This document shows, piece by piece, positions 53,355-62,337 of a stretch of 64,000 nucleotides of DNA (positions within the stretch are counted from its first letter, which is position 1; each line of letters begins with the position of its first letter). The notes beneath the pieces were generated by a model. That model saw only the letters and a list, made by a program, of their open reading frames with translations, made no database searches and had not been told where the DNA came from. The stretch comes from Candidatus Acetothermia bacterium JdFR-48 (lineage in GTDB: Bacteria > Bipolaricaulota > Bipolaricaulia > Bipolaricaulales > Bipolaricaulaceae), in contig MTNJ01000036.1 in NCBI GenBank assembly GCA_002011425.1, forward strand, positions 62,001 through 126,000, in the 5' to 3' direction. The position numbers were made by a program, and so were the translations under genes.

Positions 53355-54500
53355 ATGAACAGCCGGGAGAGGGTTATGGCCGCCTTAGAGCACCGCGAGC
53401 CGGACAAAGTTCCCAATGATTTCAGTGGGACGATCGTATCGGGGATTCATATTGAGGCCTACAAGGCACTCGTCGACTTCCTCGAGCTCGAGGTGCCCGA
53501 GCCCAAGATTTGGGACCCAGTCCAACAGCTTGCGGAAGTTGACGAAGCTGTGCGGCGACGTCTTCAATCGGACTGCATACCCCTTTGTATTCGCCCGCCC
53601 AACACTTGGACCCTAGAGATACACGACCAAGGCGATTGCTATGTATATGTAGACGAATGGGGAACCACGATGAGGATGGCGAAGAGGGGAGGCTACTACT
53701 TCGAGTTCTGGCGTTTCCCTATCCAGAGGCCAGAGGACGCGCGCTCCTATAAGTGGCCGGACCCGACGGATCCCGGGCGGTATCAGGGTCTGAGGGATGA
53801 GGCTGAGCGCCTCTACGAGAGGACGGAATATGCTCTGTGCGGTGCACCGCTTTTCGGCGGGGGTATCCTCGAGCAAGCGACCCGCATAGTGGGCTTCGAG
53901 AGGTTTCTCATCCTCTTGGGAAGGAAGTCCACTTGGGCCGAATACATCCTGAGCGCCCTCACCGATATTTACCTGGAGACGATCGAGAGATTCCTACACG
54001 AGGTGGGCGACTTCATTCAGGTCCTGGTCTATTGGGACGACCTCGCCACCCAGGATTCACTCCTCGTCTCGCCGGAGACTTACAGGACGATGATTAAGCC
54101 CAAACATAAGAAACTCTTCGACCTGGTCCACAGTAAGACCCGCGCCAAAGTGTTCTTCCACACGGACGGCGCCATCTTGCCGCTGATCCCCGACCTCATC
54201 GAGACAGGAGTGGATATCCTCCAACCGATACAGGTTGGTGCCAAGGGAATGGAAGACACCGCAGAACTAAAACGTATTTTCGGCAAGGACTTGGTCTTCT
54301 GGGGAGCGAGCTGCGATTCCCAACACACCCTGCCCTTCGGGAAACCTGAGGACGTAATGGAGGAAATCCGCCGCCATGTGCTCGACCTCAAGCCTGGTGG
54401 AGGCTACGTTTTCGGCCCGATCCACAACATCCAGCCATTGGTTCCCCCGGAGAACGTGGTGGCCATGTACGAAACTTTCTTTCAGTGTCGGGCTTATTGA
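53355..54500 (+). CDS. UroD-family protein, putative corrinoid-dependent methyltransferase I (first copy)
   Basis: 381 aa with the uroporphyrinogen-decarboxylase TIM barrel. It starts N-S-R-E-R-V-M-A-A-L-E-H-R-E-P-D like MtaA/MtvB-type methyltransferases. The C-terminal half has F-F-H-T-D-G (H-x-D in place of the H-x-C zinc motif of MtaA), D-I-L-Q-P-I-Q and W-G-A-S-C-D-S-Q, which keeps a cysteine. True HemE lacks this N-terminus and would not sit between a sugar permease and sugar enzymes. ATG one base after the permease stop. I infer that it moves a methyl group from an imported substrate to the corrinoid protein at 63110; not proven. Confidence 0.75.
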   Translation: MNSRERVMAALEHREPDKVPNDFSGTIVSGIHIEAYKALVDFLELEVPEPKIWDPVQQLAEVDEAVRRRLQSDCIPLCIRPPNTWTLEIHDQGDCYVYVDEWGTTMRMAKRGGYYFEFWRFPIQRPEDARSYKWPDPTDPGRYQGLRDEAERLYERTEYALCGAPLFGGGILEQATRIVGFERFLILLGRKSTWAEYILSALTDIYLETIERFLHEVGDFIQVLVYWDDLATQDSLLVSPETYRTMIKPKHKKLFDLVHSKTRAKVFFHTDGAILPLIPDLIETGVDILQPIQVGAKGMEDTAELKRIFGKDLVFWGASCDSQHTLPFGKPEDVMEEIRRHVLDLKPGGGYVFGPIHNIQPLVPPENVVAMYETFFQCRAY

Positions 54501-54512
54501 GGGAGAGCGCGT

Positions 54513-55580
54513 ATGACCGGCAAAGAGCGCGTGCTGATGGCGATAGAACATCGGGAGCCGGATCGGGTCCCGGTGGATGTGTGGTACACCCCCGAGATGC
54601 GCGATAAGCTTGCCTCCGCGCTTGGGATCCTGGAATCGCCGGGCGAACTCGATCCAGATCCTTTGTGCCTCAAATTCCACGACCTCCTGAAGGTAACGGT
54701 CGGCCCCGCCGCAAGTTATTACTTGAGTGATAAGGAGTTTTACACGGACGAATGGGGTATCGGTTGGCGCCGGGTAGATTATGGCCACGGGCACTACACA
54801 GAGCCCGTGTCGCATCCACTGGGAGGACTTCGGGATCCGGAAAGTTTTTCTATACCGGATTTTAACGATCCCGCGCGGTATGAGAAGGTCCGCCATGTGG
54901 TGAAGTATTACGGCGGAGAATATGCCGTGGTGGGGGAGATGGCCTGTACCCTCTTCGAACTGTCTTGGTACCTAAGGGGATTCGAGCGGATATTGATGGA
55001 TCTTCATCGTGAAAAAGATTTTATGCGCGTTTTTTTGGGGAGGCTCAAGGGGTGGGCCCTCGCGGCAGGTAGAAATCTCATAGAGGCCGGGGTCGACATC
55101 TTGCTTTTGGGAGACGACTTCGGCATGCAAGATCGAATGATCGTCTCCCCAGAGATGTTCAGGGAGCTTTTCAAACCCCTCTACGCAGAACTATTTGAAA
55201 AGTTCAAAGACCTGAATCCGAACGTAAAACTCGCTTTCCACTCGGACGGCAATATAGAACCCATCATCCCCGATTTCATCGAGATAGGTCTCGACATTCT
55301 GAACCCAGTGCAACCACGGTCGATGGACCCCAAGAAATTGAAAAAGCTTTATGGGAAACACTTGGCGTTCTGGGGAACCATGGACAACCAGGGGACCATC
55401 CCCTTCGGCTCTCCAGAGGAAGTGGTAGACGAGGTATTGGCACGTATTCGGGACGTTGCTCCTGGAGGGGGGCTGATCCTGGGGCCCGCCCACAATGTCC
55501 AGCCTATTACCCCAGTGGAGAACATGCTCGCCTTCTATAAGGCCGTGGAGCGCTACGGCACCTATACCATCGGAGTGTGA
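54513..55580 (+). CDS. UroD-family protein, putative corrinoid-dependent methyltransferase I (second copy)
   Basis: 355 aa, same family as the preceding gene (start T-G-K-E-R-V-L-M-A-I-E-H-R-E-P-D) but clearly diverged: F-H-S-D-G-N instead of F-H-T-D-G-A, and W-G-T-M-D-N-Q where the first copy has W-G-A-S-C-D-S-Q, so the cysteine is missing. Shared G-P-x-H-N-x-Q-P segment near the C-terminus. The two could form a heteromer, or act on two substrates. The AT-rich 54700-55000 part has slightly different codon use. The function is inferred from the downstream corrinoid module. Confidence 0.75.
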   Translation: MTGKERVLMAIEHREPDRVPVDVWYTPEMRDKLASALGILESPGELDPDPLCLKFHDLLKVTVGPAASYYLSDKEFYTDEWGIGWRRVDYGHGHYTEPVSHPLGGLRDPESFSIPDFNDPARYEKVRHVVKYYGGEYAVVGEMACTLFELSWYLRGFERILMDLHREKDFMRVFLGRLKGWALAAGRNLIEAGVDILLLGDDFGMQDRMIVSPEMFRELFKPLYAELFEKFKDLNPNVKLAFHSDGNIEPIIPDFIEIGLDILNPVQPRSMDPKKLKKLYGKHLAFWGTMDNQGTIPFGSPEEVVDEVLARIRDVAPGGGLILGPAHNVQPITPVENMLAFYKAVERYGTYTIGV

Positions 55581-55584
55581 GCCC

Positions 55585-56235
55585 ATGCTCAGAGCACTAC
55601 GGAAGGCGGTCTGGGAAGCGCTGATGGAGCTCGCGGACAGTGGTCTCGTTCAGGGGACCAGTGGCAACGTGAGTGGAAGAGAGGAGGATCTCCTCGTCAT
55701 CAAGCCAAGTGGCGTCCCCTACGGGAGTCTCAAGCCCGAAGATCTCGTAGTGGTGGACCTTAGAGGGAAAGTGGTGGAGGGAGAGCTCAGGCCCTCGGTG
55801 GACACCCCGGCCCACCTCGAGATCTACCGGGCAATCGAGGGGGTGAAGGGGGTTGCTCACACACACTCCACGTACGCCACCGTATTTGCAGTCCTGGGGA
55901 GAGAAATTCCAGTCTACACTACGGAACTCGCCGACCTTTTCGGGGGCCCCGTCCCCGTGTCGTCCTTTGTCCCCCCTGGCCATCCGGGGACAGGGGTCGA
56001 GTTTGCAAAGAAGACAAAGCCTGGACGTTTCCGAGCGTTGCTCATGCGTTCCCATGGGGTTTTCACTGCGGGTCCGACCGCTGCAGATGCGGTTAAAGCC
56101 GCCCTAATTGTGGAACACAGTGCAAAGATCGCCCTTCTTGCAGAGCTTTTAGGAAAGCCGGAGCCGCTCCCCCGATCTGAGGTCGAGGAGCTCCATTTCC
56201 GCTACATGAGTCGTTATGGACAGCGAAAGGGGTGA
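55585..56235 (+). CDS. Class II aldolase / L-ribulose-5-phosphate 4-epimerase family
   Basis: 216 aa from ATG 55585. AraD/FucA family motifs: G-T-S-G-N-V-S-G-R at about 24-32, V-I-K-P-S-G-V-P-Y, D-T-P-A-H-L-E-I-Y, the zinc pair H-T-H-S and a third histidine in S-H-G-V-F-T-A-G. It either cleaves a ketose-1-phosphate (fuculose or rhamnulose type) or epimerises ribulose-5-phosphate; both fit the kinase and isomerase encoded next. Overlapping start/stop context with the kinase. Confidence 0.9.
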   Translation: MLRALRKAVWEALMELADSGLVQGTSGNVSGREEDLLVIKPSGVPYGSLKPEDLVVVDLRGKVVEGELRPSVDTPAHLEIYRAIEGVKGVAHTHSTYATVFAVLGREIPVYTTELADLFGGPVPVSSFVPPGHPGTGVEFAKKTKPGRFRALLMRSHGVFTAGPTAADAVKAALIVEHSAKIALLAELLGKPEPLPRSEVEELHFRYMSRYGQRKG

Positions 56236-56237
56236 GA

Positions 56238-57794
56238 ATGACCGCGAGGTTCCTCATCGGAGTGGATATCGGAACACAGGGCACAAAGGCAGTGGCCGTT
56301 ACAGCCGGAGGGGAGGTCTTGGGGAGAGGCCTCGTCGAGTACGGGATCGAGCAGCCACGCCCCTCTTGGGCCGAACAGTGGCCTCAGATTTGGGAGGAGG
56401 CCGTCTACAACGCCATCCGCCAGGTCGTGGAACGCACAGGGATTTCCCCACAGGATGTAGCCGCGCTCTGTTTCAGCGGACTTTACGGAGGATCCGGCGT
56501 CCCGGTGGATCGGGATATGAGACCGCTGCGCCCCTGCCTCATCTGGATGGATCGCAGGGCCACTGAGGAGGTCCTGTGGATAAAGGAGAACATCGACCTC
56601 GATAAGCTCTTCGCCGTGACCGGGAATTACGTGGACACCTACTTCGGCTACACGAAGATTCTGTGGATAAAGCGCCATGAGCCCCGGGTCTGGGAGAAGA
56701 TCCACAAGTTCGTTCCCCCGACGAGCTACATCGAATATCGGCTTACGGGACAGCTCGCCGTCGACTTTTCCTCGGCCGGAAATCTGGGGGGAATATTCGA
56801 CCTGAGGAAGCTCTCGTGGTCGGAGGAAATGGCTGAAGACTTGGGGATCCCTTTAGAACTGATGCCAGAACGGCTCGTGCCCTCTACAGAAGTGGTGGGC
56901 GACCTTACTGTGGAGGCCGCGAGGAGGTGTGGCTTGACCCCTGGCATACCGGTGGTGGCAGGGGGAATCGATGCCCCCATGGCCACCTTGAGCGCCGGGG
57001 CTATAGAGCCAGGGGACAACGTCGCCATGATGGGCACGTCCACCTGTTGGGGTGTGGTGCACAGAGGCGAAGGACTCTCACCGCAACTGGTCTCCATGCC
57101 CCACGTGGTGAACCCGGGCGAAGAGATTTATACCTGGGGAGGATCGGCCACTTCCGGGGCCCTGATTCGCTGGTTCCGAGACAACTTCGGCCGTCCGGAG
57201 GTCGAGGCTGGGGAGAGGATCGGGGTAGATCCGTACCGGATTCTTGACCTTGAGGCCGAGGAAATACCTCCGGGGAGCGATGGTCTCCTTGTCCTCCCCT
57301 ACTTCATGGGCGAACGGGCCCCTCTCTGGGACCCCAAGGCCCGGGGGACAATCCTGGGTCTAACGCTCTACCACACGCGGGCCCACGTCTATCGGGCCAT
57401 GATGGAGGCCGCGGCCTATAGCCTCCGGCACAGTATCGAGACGGGCGAAGGGTGCGGACTGAGGATAAAGGAAGAGGTGCGCGTGGTCGGGGGGGTGGCC
57501 AAGTCACCTCTCTGGTCCCAGATTCTGGCCGATGTCGTCGGAAGGCCCGTATGTGTGCCTTTGGGGAACGTGGAAGCCCCGCTCGCGGACGCGCTCCTCG
57601 GAGGGATCGGGGTGGGATTGATCCCTGACCACACGGTCATCTCGAACTGGATCGGGGAGACAAAGACTTTCAGTCCTCGCGAAGAGGCCCATAACCGGTA
57701 CACACAACTTTACAAGCTTTACAGGAGGCTATACGAGGAGGTCAAGGACGCCATGCATGCCCTGGCCGACTTGGAAGGAGGGGGTGAAGGGTGA
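56238..57794 (+). CDS. FGGY-family carbohydrate kinase (second)
   Basis: 518 aa from ATG 56238 (AAAGGGG upstream; GTG 56232 overlapping the aldolase stop is the alternative). Phosphate-1 loop G-V-D-I-G-T-Q-G-T-K, G-G-I-D-A-P-M-A-T-L region with catalytic Asp about 248, and V-V-G-G-V-A-K-S-P-L-W near the C-terminus. The L-ribulokinase/xylulokinase-like length fits a kinase acting between the isomerase (57791) and the aldolase/epimerase (55585). Confidence 0.93.
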   Translation: MTARFLIGVDIGTQGTKAVAVTAGGEVLGRGLVEYGIEQPRPSWAEQWPQIWEEAVYNAIRQVVERTGISPQDVAALCFSGLYGGSGVPVDRDMRPLRPCLIWMDRRATEEVLWIKENIDLDKLFAVTGNYVDTYFGYTKILWIKRHEPRVWEKIHKFVPPTSYIEYRLTGQLAVDFSSAGNLGGIFDLRKLSWSEEMAEDLGIPLELMPERLVPSTEVVGDLTVEAARRCGLTPGIPVVAGGIDAPMATLSAGAIEPGDNVAMMGTSTCWGVVHRGEGLSPQLVSMPHVVNPGEEIYTWGGSATSGALIRWFRDNFGRPEVEAGERIGVDPYRILDLEAEEIPPGSDGLLVLPYFMGERAPLWDPKARGTILGLTLYHTRAHVYRAMMEAAAYSLRHSIETGEGCGLRIKEEVRVVGGVAKSPLWSQILADVVGRPVCVPLGNVEAPLADALLGGIGVGLIPDHTVISNWIGETKTFSPREEAHNRYTQLYKLYRRLYEEVKDAMHALADLEGGGEG

Positions 57795-59203
57795 GAGACG
57801 TGAAAAGGCCCTGCATTGGATTGATTGTGGGCAATAGGAATTTTTTCCCCGACGCCTTGGTCGAGGAAGGGAGAAGGCGGATCCTTAGCGTCCTCGAAGA
57901 GGCCGGTATTGGGGTAGTGACGCTCTCCACTGAGGATACGAAGTTTGGAGCTGTGGAGAGACGTGAGGATGCGGAAAAATGTGCACGACTCTTCAGGGAA
58001 CACGCGGAGGAGATCGAAGGGATTATCATCACCCTTCCCAACTTCGGGGATGAGCGCGCGGCGGCCGAGGCGGTGCGGCTTTCGGGCCTCAATGTCCCGG
58101 TCCTCGTCCATGCATTTCCCGATGAGCTCGGTAAGCTCGATCCCGACCATCGTCGCGATGCCTTCTGTGGCAAGATCTCCCTCTGCAATAGTCTCAAGCA
58201 ATTCGGCATCGAATTCACCGACACGACCTTACATGTGGAGGCACCGGAAAGTCAGGAGTTCAAGAAGGACCTAGAGAACTTCCTTGCAACCTGTAGGGTT
58301 GTAAAAGGGCTCAAGGCCGCGAGGCTCGGGGCTGTGGGAGCACGGCCAACGGCATTCAACACGGTCCGGTACAGCGAAAAACTCCTGGAGAGCTATGGGA
58401 TAACGGTCGAGACCCTCGACCTTTCAGAGGTAATCGCCCGAGCCAATAAACTAGACAAGGAATCCCCGAAAGTGAAGCGGGAACTCGAACAGTTGCGAGG
58501 GACCTTTCAGCTTGAAGGTACCCCGAACGAGGCCTTGCAGAAAATGGCCCGACTTTCCGCGATACTCAAGGAATGGATCGTAGCTGAAGAGATCGATGCC
58601 TTCGCCTTCCAGTGCTGGACGGCCATAGAGGAGATCTATGGGATCGTACCCTGCGCTGTGATGAGCCTTTTTTCGGAATCAATGATACCTGCGGCCTGTG
58701 AAGTGGACGTGATGGGTGCCCTGGCCATGTACGTCCTCGAACTCGCCTCTGGGCAGCCAGCTGCCCTTATGGATTGGAACAATAACTTCGGCGATGACCC
58801 GGACAAGATCATTCTCTTTCACTGCAGCAACTTCCCTCCTTCCTTCTTCGCCAACTGCAAGATGTCGTACCAGCACATCATCGCCGGGACGGTGGGGAAA
58901 GAGAACACCTATGGCACCGTGGTGGGCAAGGTAGCCTCTGGTCCCGCCACTTTCCTTCGGCTCTCTACGCTCGACACTGAGGGGCAAATCGCAGGGGTGG
59001 TGACGGAAGGTAATTTCACCGATGAGGGAGTGAAAACTTTCGGCGGTTACGGTGTGGCCCAGATACCCGGGCTTCGCCCCCTACTCCGCGAGATCGTCCG
59101 AAAAGGCCTTGAACATCATATCGCGGTGACCAAGGCCCACGTCGGGAAAGCTGTGGCGGAGGCACTGAAGACTTATCTGGCTTGGGAGATCATTGTAAGT
59201 TAG
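57791..59203 (+). CDS. L-fucose/L-arabinose isomerase-family protein
   Basis: 470 aa with GTG start overlapping the kinase stop (GTGA). C-terminal metal ligands of the family are visible: Glu in A-C-E-V-D-V-M-G-A, Asp in L-M-D-W-N-N and His in L-F-H-C-S-N-F. It should interconvert an aldose and a ketose using Mn. It is shorter than FucI (about 590 aa) and belongs to the loosely defined fucose-isomerase-like group, so the sugar is not fixed by sequence. Confidence 0.88.
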   Translation: MRDVKRPCIGLIVGNRNFFPDALVEEGRRRILSVLEEAGIGVVTLSTEDTKFGAVERREDAEKCARLFREHAEEIEGIIITLPNFGDERAAAEAVRLSGLNVPVLVHAFPDELGKLDPDHRRDAFCGKISLCNSLKQFGIEFTDTTLHVEAPESQEFKKDLENFLATCRVVKGLKAARLGAVGARPTAFNTVRYSEKLLESYGITVETLDLSEVIARANKLDKESPKVKRELEQLRGTFQLEGTPNEALQKMARLSAILKEWIVAEEIDAFAFQCWTAIEEIYGIVPCAVMSLFSESMIPAACEVDVMGALAMYVLELASGQPAALMDWNNNFGDDPDKIILFHCSNFPPSFFANCKMSYQHIIAGTVGKENTYGTVVGKVASGPATFLRLSTLDTEGQIAGVVTEGNFTDEGVKTFGGYGVAQIPGLRPLLREIVRKGLEHHIAVTKAHVGKAVAEALKTYLAWEIIVS

Positions 59204-59225
59204 GTTCTCCGGAAAGGTGGATTCC

Positions 59226-60161
59226 ATGGCGAAGCTCACGCTCGTTGTGATGGCAGCTGGGGTGGGGAGCCGGTACGGGGGGCCAAAGCAGCTCGAGCCC
59301 ATCGGACCTAATGGTGAAACCTTCAGCGATTACTCGGTTTACGATGCCTTGAGAGTCGGTTTTGAAAAGGTTGTGTTCATCCTGAGCAAAGAAATTGAAA
59401 AGGTGTTCCGAAATTCGGTGGGAAAGCGAATCGAAAGGCATTGTGAGGTGGAGTATGTCGTTCAGAGACTCGAGGATCTCCCCACGGGATTTTCAGTTCC
59501 ACCGGAAAGGGCGAAGCCTTGGGGTACGGCCCATGCGGTCCTCTGTTGCAAGGGGGTCGTGGACACTCCTTTCGCGGTGGTCAACGCGGATGATTTCTAC
59601 GGACGGAACGCGTTCCGTTCCATGGCTAGGTGCCTCTCAGAGAAAGGCGAAAATGTGGGAACCCTCGAAGGCTGCCTCGTCGCTTACAACGTCGAGAGGA
59701 CCCTGAGCAAACACGGGCCGGTCACCCGTGGGGTATGTGAGATCGACGGCGAAGGCTATCTCGTGCGGATAGAGGAGCGACATCGGGTCCAACTGCAAGG
59801 CGGAAAGATCGTCTCCTGCGTTGACGGGAAGCACTGGACGGAGATCCCACCGGGAACCTTTGTTTCCATGAACATGTGGGGGTTCACCCCCGCTATCTTT
59901 CCCGAGCTCGAAGCGCGCTTTCCCCGCTTCCTCCGGGAGCATGTACGCGATATCAACACAGCGGAATTCCTTCTGCCAGAGGTTGTGGGGGAACTAGTGA
60001 GGGAAAAGCTCCTGAAGGTCAGAGTGATCGTAACCGACGAACAATGGTTCGGCATCACTTATCAGGAAGACAAACAGGAAGCCAGGACCGAGGTTCGAAG
60101 GCTGATTGAGCACGGGGTGTATCCCAAAGAGCTTTGGGGGGTGGAGGCGAACCCAAGATGA
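59226..60161 (+). CDS. Sugar-phosphate nucleotidyltransferase-like protein
   Basis: 311 aa from ATG 59226 (GAAAGGTGG upstream). GT-A-type nucleotidyltransferase: V-V-M-A-A-G-V-G-S-R-Y-G-G-P-K-Q at about 6-21 (the G-x-G-x-R ... K signature), W-G-T-A-H-A-V-L and the V-N-A-D-D-F-Y-G metal motif. Probably makes an NDP-sugar. In this neighbourhood it could act with galactokinase. Substrate unknown. Confidence 0.87.
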   Translation: MAKLTLVVMAAGVGSRYGGPKQLEPIGPNGETFSDYSVYDALRVGFEKVVFILSKEIEKVFRNSVGKRIERHCEVEYVVQRLEDLPTGFSVPPERAKPWGTAHAVLCCKGVVDTPFAVVNADDFYGRNAFRSMARCLSEKGENVGTLEGCLVAYNVERTLSKHGPVTRGVCEIDGEGYLVRIEERHRVQLQGGKIVSCVDGKHWTEIPPGTFVSMNMWGFTPAIFPELEARFPRFLREHVRDINTAEFLLPEVVGELVREKLLKVRVIVTDEQWFGITYQEDKQEARTEVRRLIEHGVYPKELWGVEANPR

Positions 60162-61162
60162 ATCGGTACGCCCTCGGAAAACTTTTGGCATGGATGGAGG
60201 AGCGGGGTTTCCCCAGTTTCACCGTCCTCCGTCCCGAGAACTTTGCCTGGCTGACCGGTGGTGGGGACAGCACTGTGGTAGTCGGAGAGGGAGTGGCCTG
60301 GCTGGAGCTGGCGGAGGGGAAGGTCACCCTCCATACCTCGAGGATCGAGGCCGGCCGCCTCGCCGAGGAGGAGGTCCAGGAGATCGATAAGGTAATTGCG
60401 CACCCCTGGTATCGGGTACCGGAAGTGGGGAGACCAAATGACCTCGAACATGATCTCACCCCTTTGCGGCTTGTCCTTTCCCCAGAGGAGCGGGATCGTT
60501 TTCGCCGGTTGGGACGTGATGCCGCGGTGGCTTTGGGCGAGGCCATGCGGGCCGCGGAGCCTCATTGGACCGAAGGAGAACTCGCTGGGGCCGTGGCCGA
60601 GGCAGCGCTCGCCCGCGGAATCCAGCCGGTGGTATTGCTCGTGGCAGGAGAGGGACGAATCTTCAGGTACCGACATCCCCTGCCGAAGGACCGCCCCCTG
60701 GGGCGCTTATGCATGGCGGTAATTTGCGGAAGACGTCACGGACTCATCGCGAACCTTACCCGACTTCGTGCCTGGGGCCATCCCGAGGCCATGCGACTCT
60801 ACCACAAGGTCCTAAAAGTGGAAGCGGAGGCCTTGGAAGCCACCCGTCCTGGGATGAGATTGGGTGAGGTGCTTTCCACTATCCGGGAGGCATATGGGAA
60901 AGTGGGAAGACCGGAAGCCTTCGAGGAACACCATCAGGGAGGGCTGGCCGGGTACCGACCCCGAGAGATCGTTGCCACTCCTGGCGAAAATACCCTCCTT
61001 CAGGTGGGAATGGCGGTCGCCTGGAACCCCTCCCTCCCCGGGGCCAAGGTTGAAGACACATTCCTCATCGCGGAACACGGCCTCGAGGTTCTGACCGAGG
61101 ACCCCGAATGGCCCATAGTTAAAGTGGAAGGCCGAGAGCGTCCCGACATCCTATGTTCATGA
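60158..61162 (+). CDS. M24-fold (creatinase/aminopeptidase P-like) protein, probably not a standard peptidase
   Basis: 334 aa from ATG 60158, overlapping the previous stop (ATGA). Two-domain creatinase/prolidase architecture. The C-terminal pita-bread domain has H-H-Q-G-G-L-A-G-Y-R-P-R-E (histidine ligand retained) but reads G-L-I-A-N-L-T-R where active M24 enzymes have S-D-x-T-R with a metal-binding Asp, and the final glutamates are only partly kept (K-V-E-D-T). It may be metal-poor and non-peptidase, perhaps acting on a sugar-linked or methylated substrate. Confidence 0.78.
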   Translation: MNRYALGKLLAWMEERGFPSFTVLRPENFAWLTGGGDSTVVVGEGVAWLELAEGKVTLHTSRIEAGRLAEEEVQEIDKVIAHPWYRVPEVGRPNDLEHDLTPLRLVLSPEERDRFRRLGRDAAVALGEAMRAAEPHWTEGELAGAVAEAALARGIQPVVLLVAGEGRIFRYRHPLPKDRPLGRLCMAVICGRRHGLIANLTRLRAWGHPEAMRLYHKVLKVEAEALEATRPGMRLGEVLSTIREAYGKVGRPEAFEEHHQGGLAGYRPREIVATPGENTLLQVGMAVAWNPSLPGAKVEDTFLIAEHGLEVLTEDPEWPIVKVEGRERPDILCS

Positions 61163-62337
61163 GTGAACTCAGGGCCACGGAGCTTCTCCAAGGGAAGTTC
61201 GGGCCAGGGCCCGAGTCGGTTATAGCGCGGGCCCCGGGGCGTGTAAATCTGATCGGCGAGCACACGGATTACAACAAGGGTTATGTCCTCCCTTTCGCTA
61301 TCGACCGCTACACTGAGGTGGCCATTCGGCCCCGGATCGATCGGAAAATCCACGTCTACACCGCGGCCGTCGATGAGACTCTCTCGATCGAACTGCCCCT
61401 GAAAAGCCCGAAGCCCCAGGGGAGATGGTCCGATTACCTCGTCGGCATCCTCCAGGAATTTTCGGAGCTCGGTTCCTTCCCCCACGGGTTCGACGCCGCC
61501 ATTTGGGGGAACGTCCCGCTGGGGGCAGGCCTATCGAGCTCCGCTTCCCTGGAGGTGGCCTTCGCGGTAGCACTGGTGCGGCTTTACGAGCTCGAAATGG
61601 ACGGGCTCGAACTCGTGAAGCTTTGTCAACGGGCGGAGGGCAGTTTCGTGGGGATGCCCTGTGGGATCATGGACCAGTACACTGCCTACTTCGGGGAAGC
61701 TGGCCAAGCCCTGCTCCTGGACACACGTGCCCTGGAGCACGAGGCGGTGCCCCTCGATTTGGAGGGGATAACCCTCGTGGTCGTGGACAGCGGCGTCCGT
61801 CGGGCCCTCGCTGGTTCAGGATACGCCGTCCGCCGCCGAGAGTGCGAGGAGGCAACCCACTGGCTGGCTCAAAGGTTCCCCGGGAGGGGAATACGGGCAT
61901 TGCGGGATGTGGACCAAAAGATGCTCGAGATGGTTCGAGGTGAAATGCCTGAAACCCTCTGGAAACGAGCTCGACACGTCGTAGAAGAGAACGCGCGCGT
62001 GCTTGCTATGGTAAAAGCACTGGAGAGGGGCGATTCCGAGGAAGTGGGCCGTCTTCTCTTTTCATCCCACGCGTCGCTCCGCGACCTCTTCGAGGTAAGC
62101 ATCCCGGAGATAGATTTCCTAGTGGATTGGGGCCTCGAGCACGGGGCAATGGGCGCCCGGCTTGTGGGGGGTGGATTCGGGGGCGTCACCTTACATCTCG
62201 TCCCCGTGGAACTCAAAGAAAAGTATATAGCAGAAATTAAAAAGGCCTACTGGGAACGTTTCCGAATTGGGGCCAAGGTGGTGGAGGTCCGCCCCGGATC
62301 TGGAGCGAAATATGAGCGGGGTCCTGATCATAGGTGA
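61159..62337 (+). CDS. galK: Galactokinase
   Basis: 392 aa from ATG 61159 (ATGA overlap; ATG 61153 also possible). GHMP kinase with the galactokinase signature G-R-V-N-L-I-G-E-H-T-D-Y-N at about 30-42, P-loop-like P-L-G-A-G-L-S-S-S-A-S-L-E and the catalytic-base region G-I-M-D-Q-Y, and C-terminal G-G-G-F-G-G. It makes galactose-1-phosphate. Presence in this run suggests the imported compound contains or yields galactose. It overlaps the methyltransferase gene by 26 bases. Confidence 0.95.
   Translation: MSELRATELLQGKFGPGPESVIARAPGRVNLIGEHTDYNKGYVLPFAIDRYTEVAIRPRIDRKIHVYTAAVDETLSIELPLKSPKPQGRWSDYLVGILQEFSELGSFPHGFDAAIWGNVPLGAGLSSSASLEVAFAVALVRLYELEMDGLELVKLCQRAEGSFVGMPCGIMDQYTAYFGEAGQALLLDTRALEHEAVPLDLEGITLVVVDSGVRRALAGSGYAVRRRECEEATHWLAQRFPGRGIRALRDVDQKMLEMVRGEMPETLWKRARHVVEENARVLAMVKALERGDSEEVGRLLFSSHASLRDLFEVSIPEIDFLVDWGLEHGAMGARLVGGGFGGVTLHLVPVELKEKYIAEIKKAYWERFRIGAKVVEVRPGSGAKYERGPDHR

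Noticed and set aside
53355-55580. HemE (true uroporphyrinogen decarboxylase) for the UroD pair
   Set aside because: The N-terminal E-H-R-E-P-D segment, the duplicated arrangement and the sugar/corrinoid neighbourhood fit the methyltransferase branch; no other haem genes are near.
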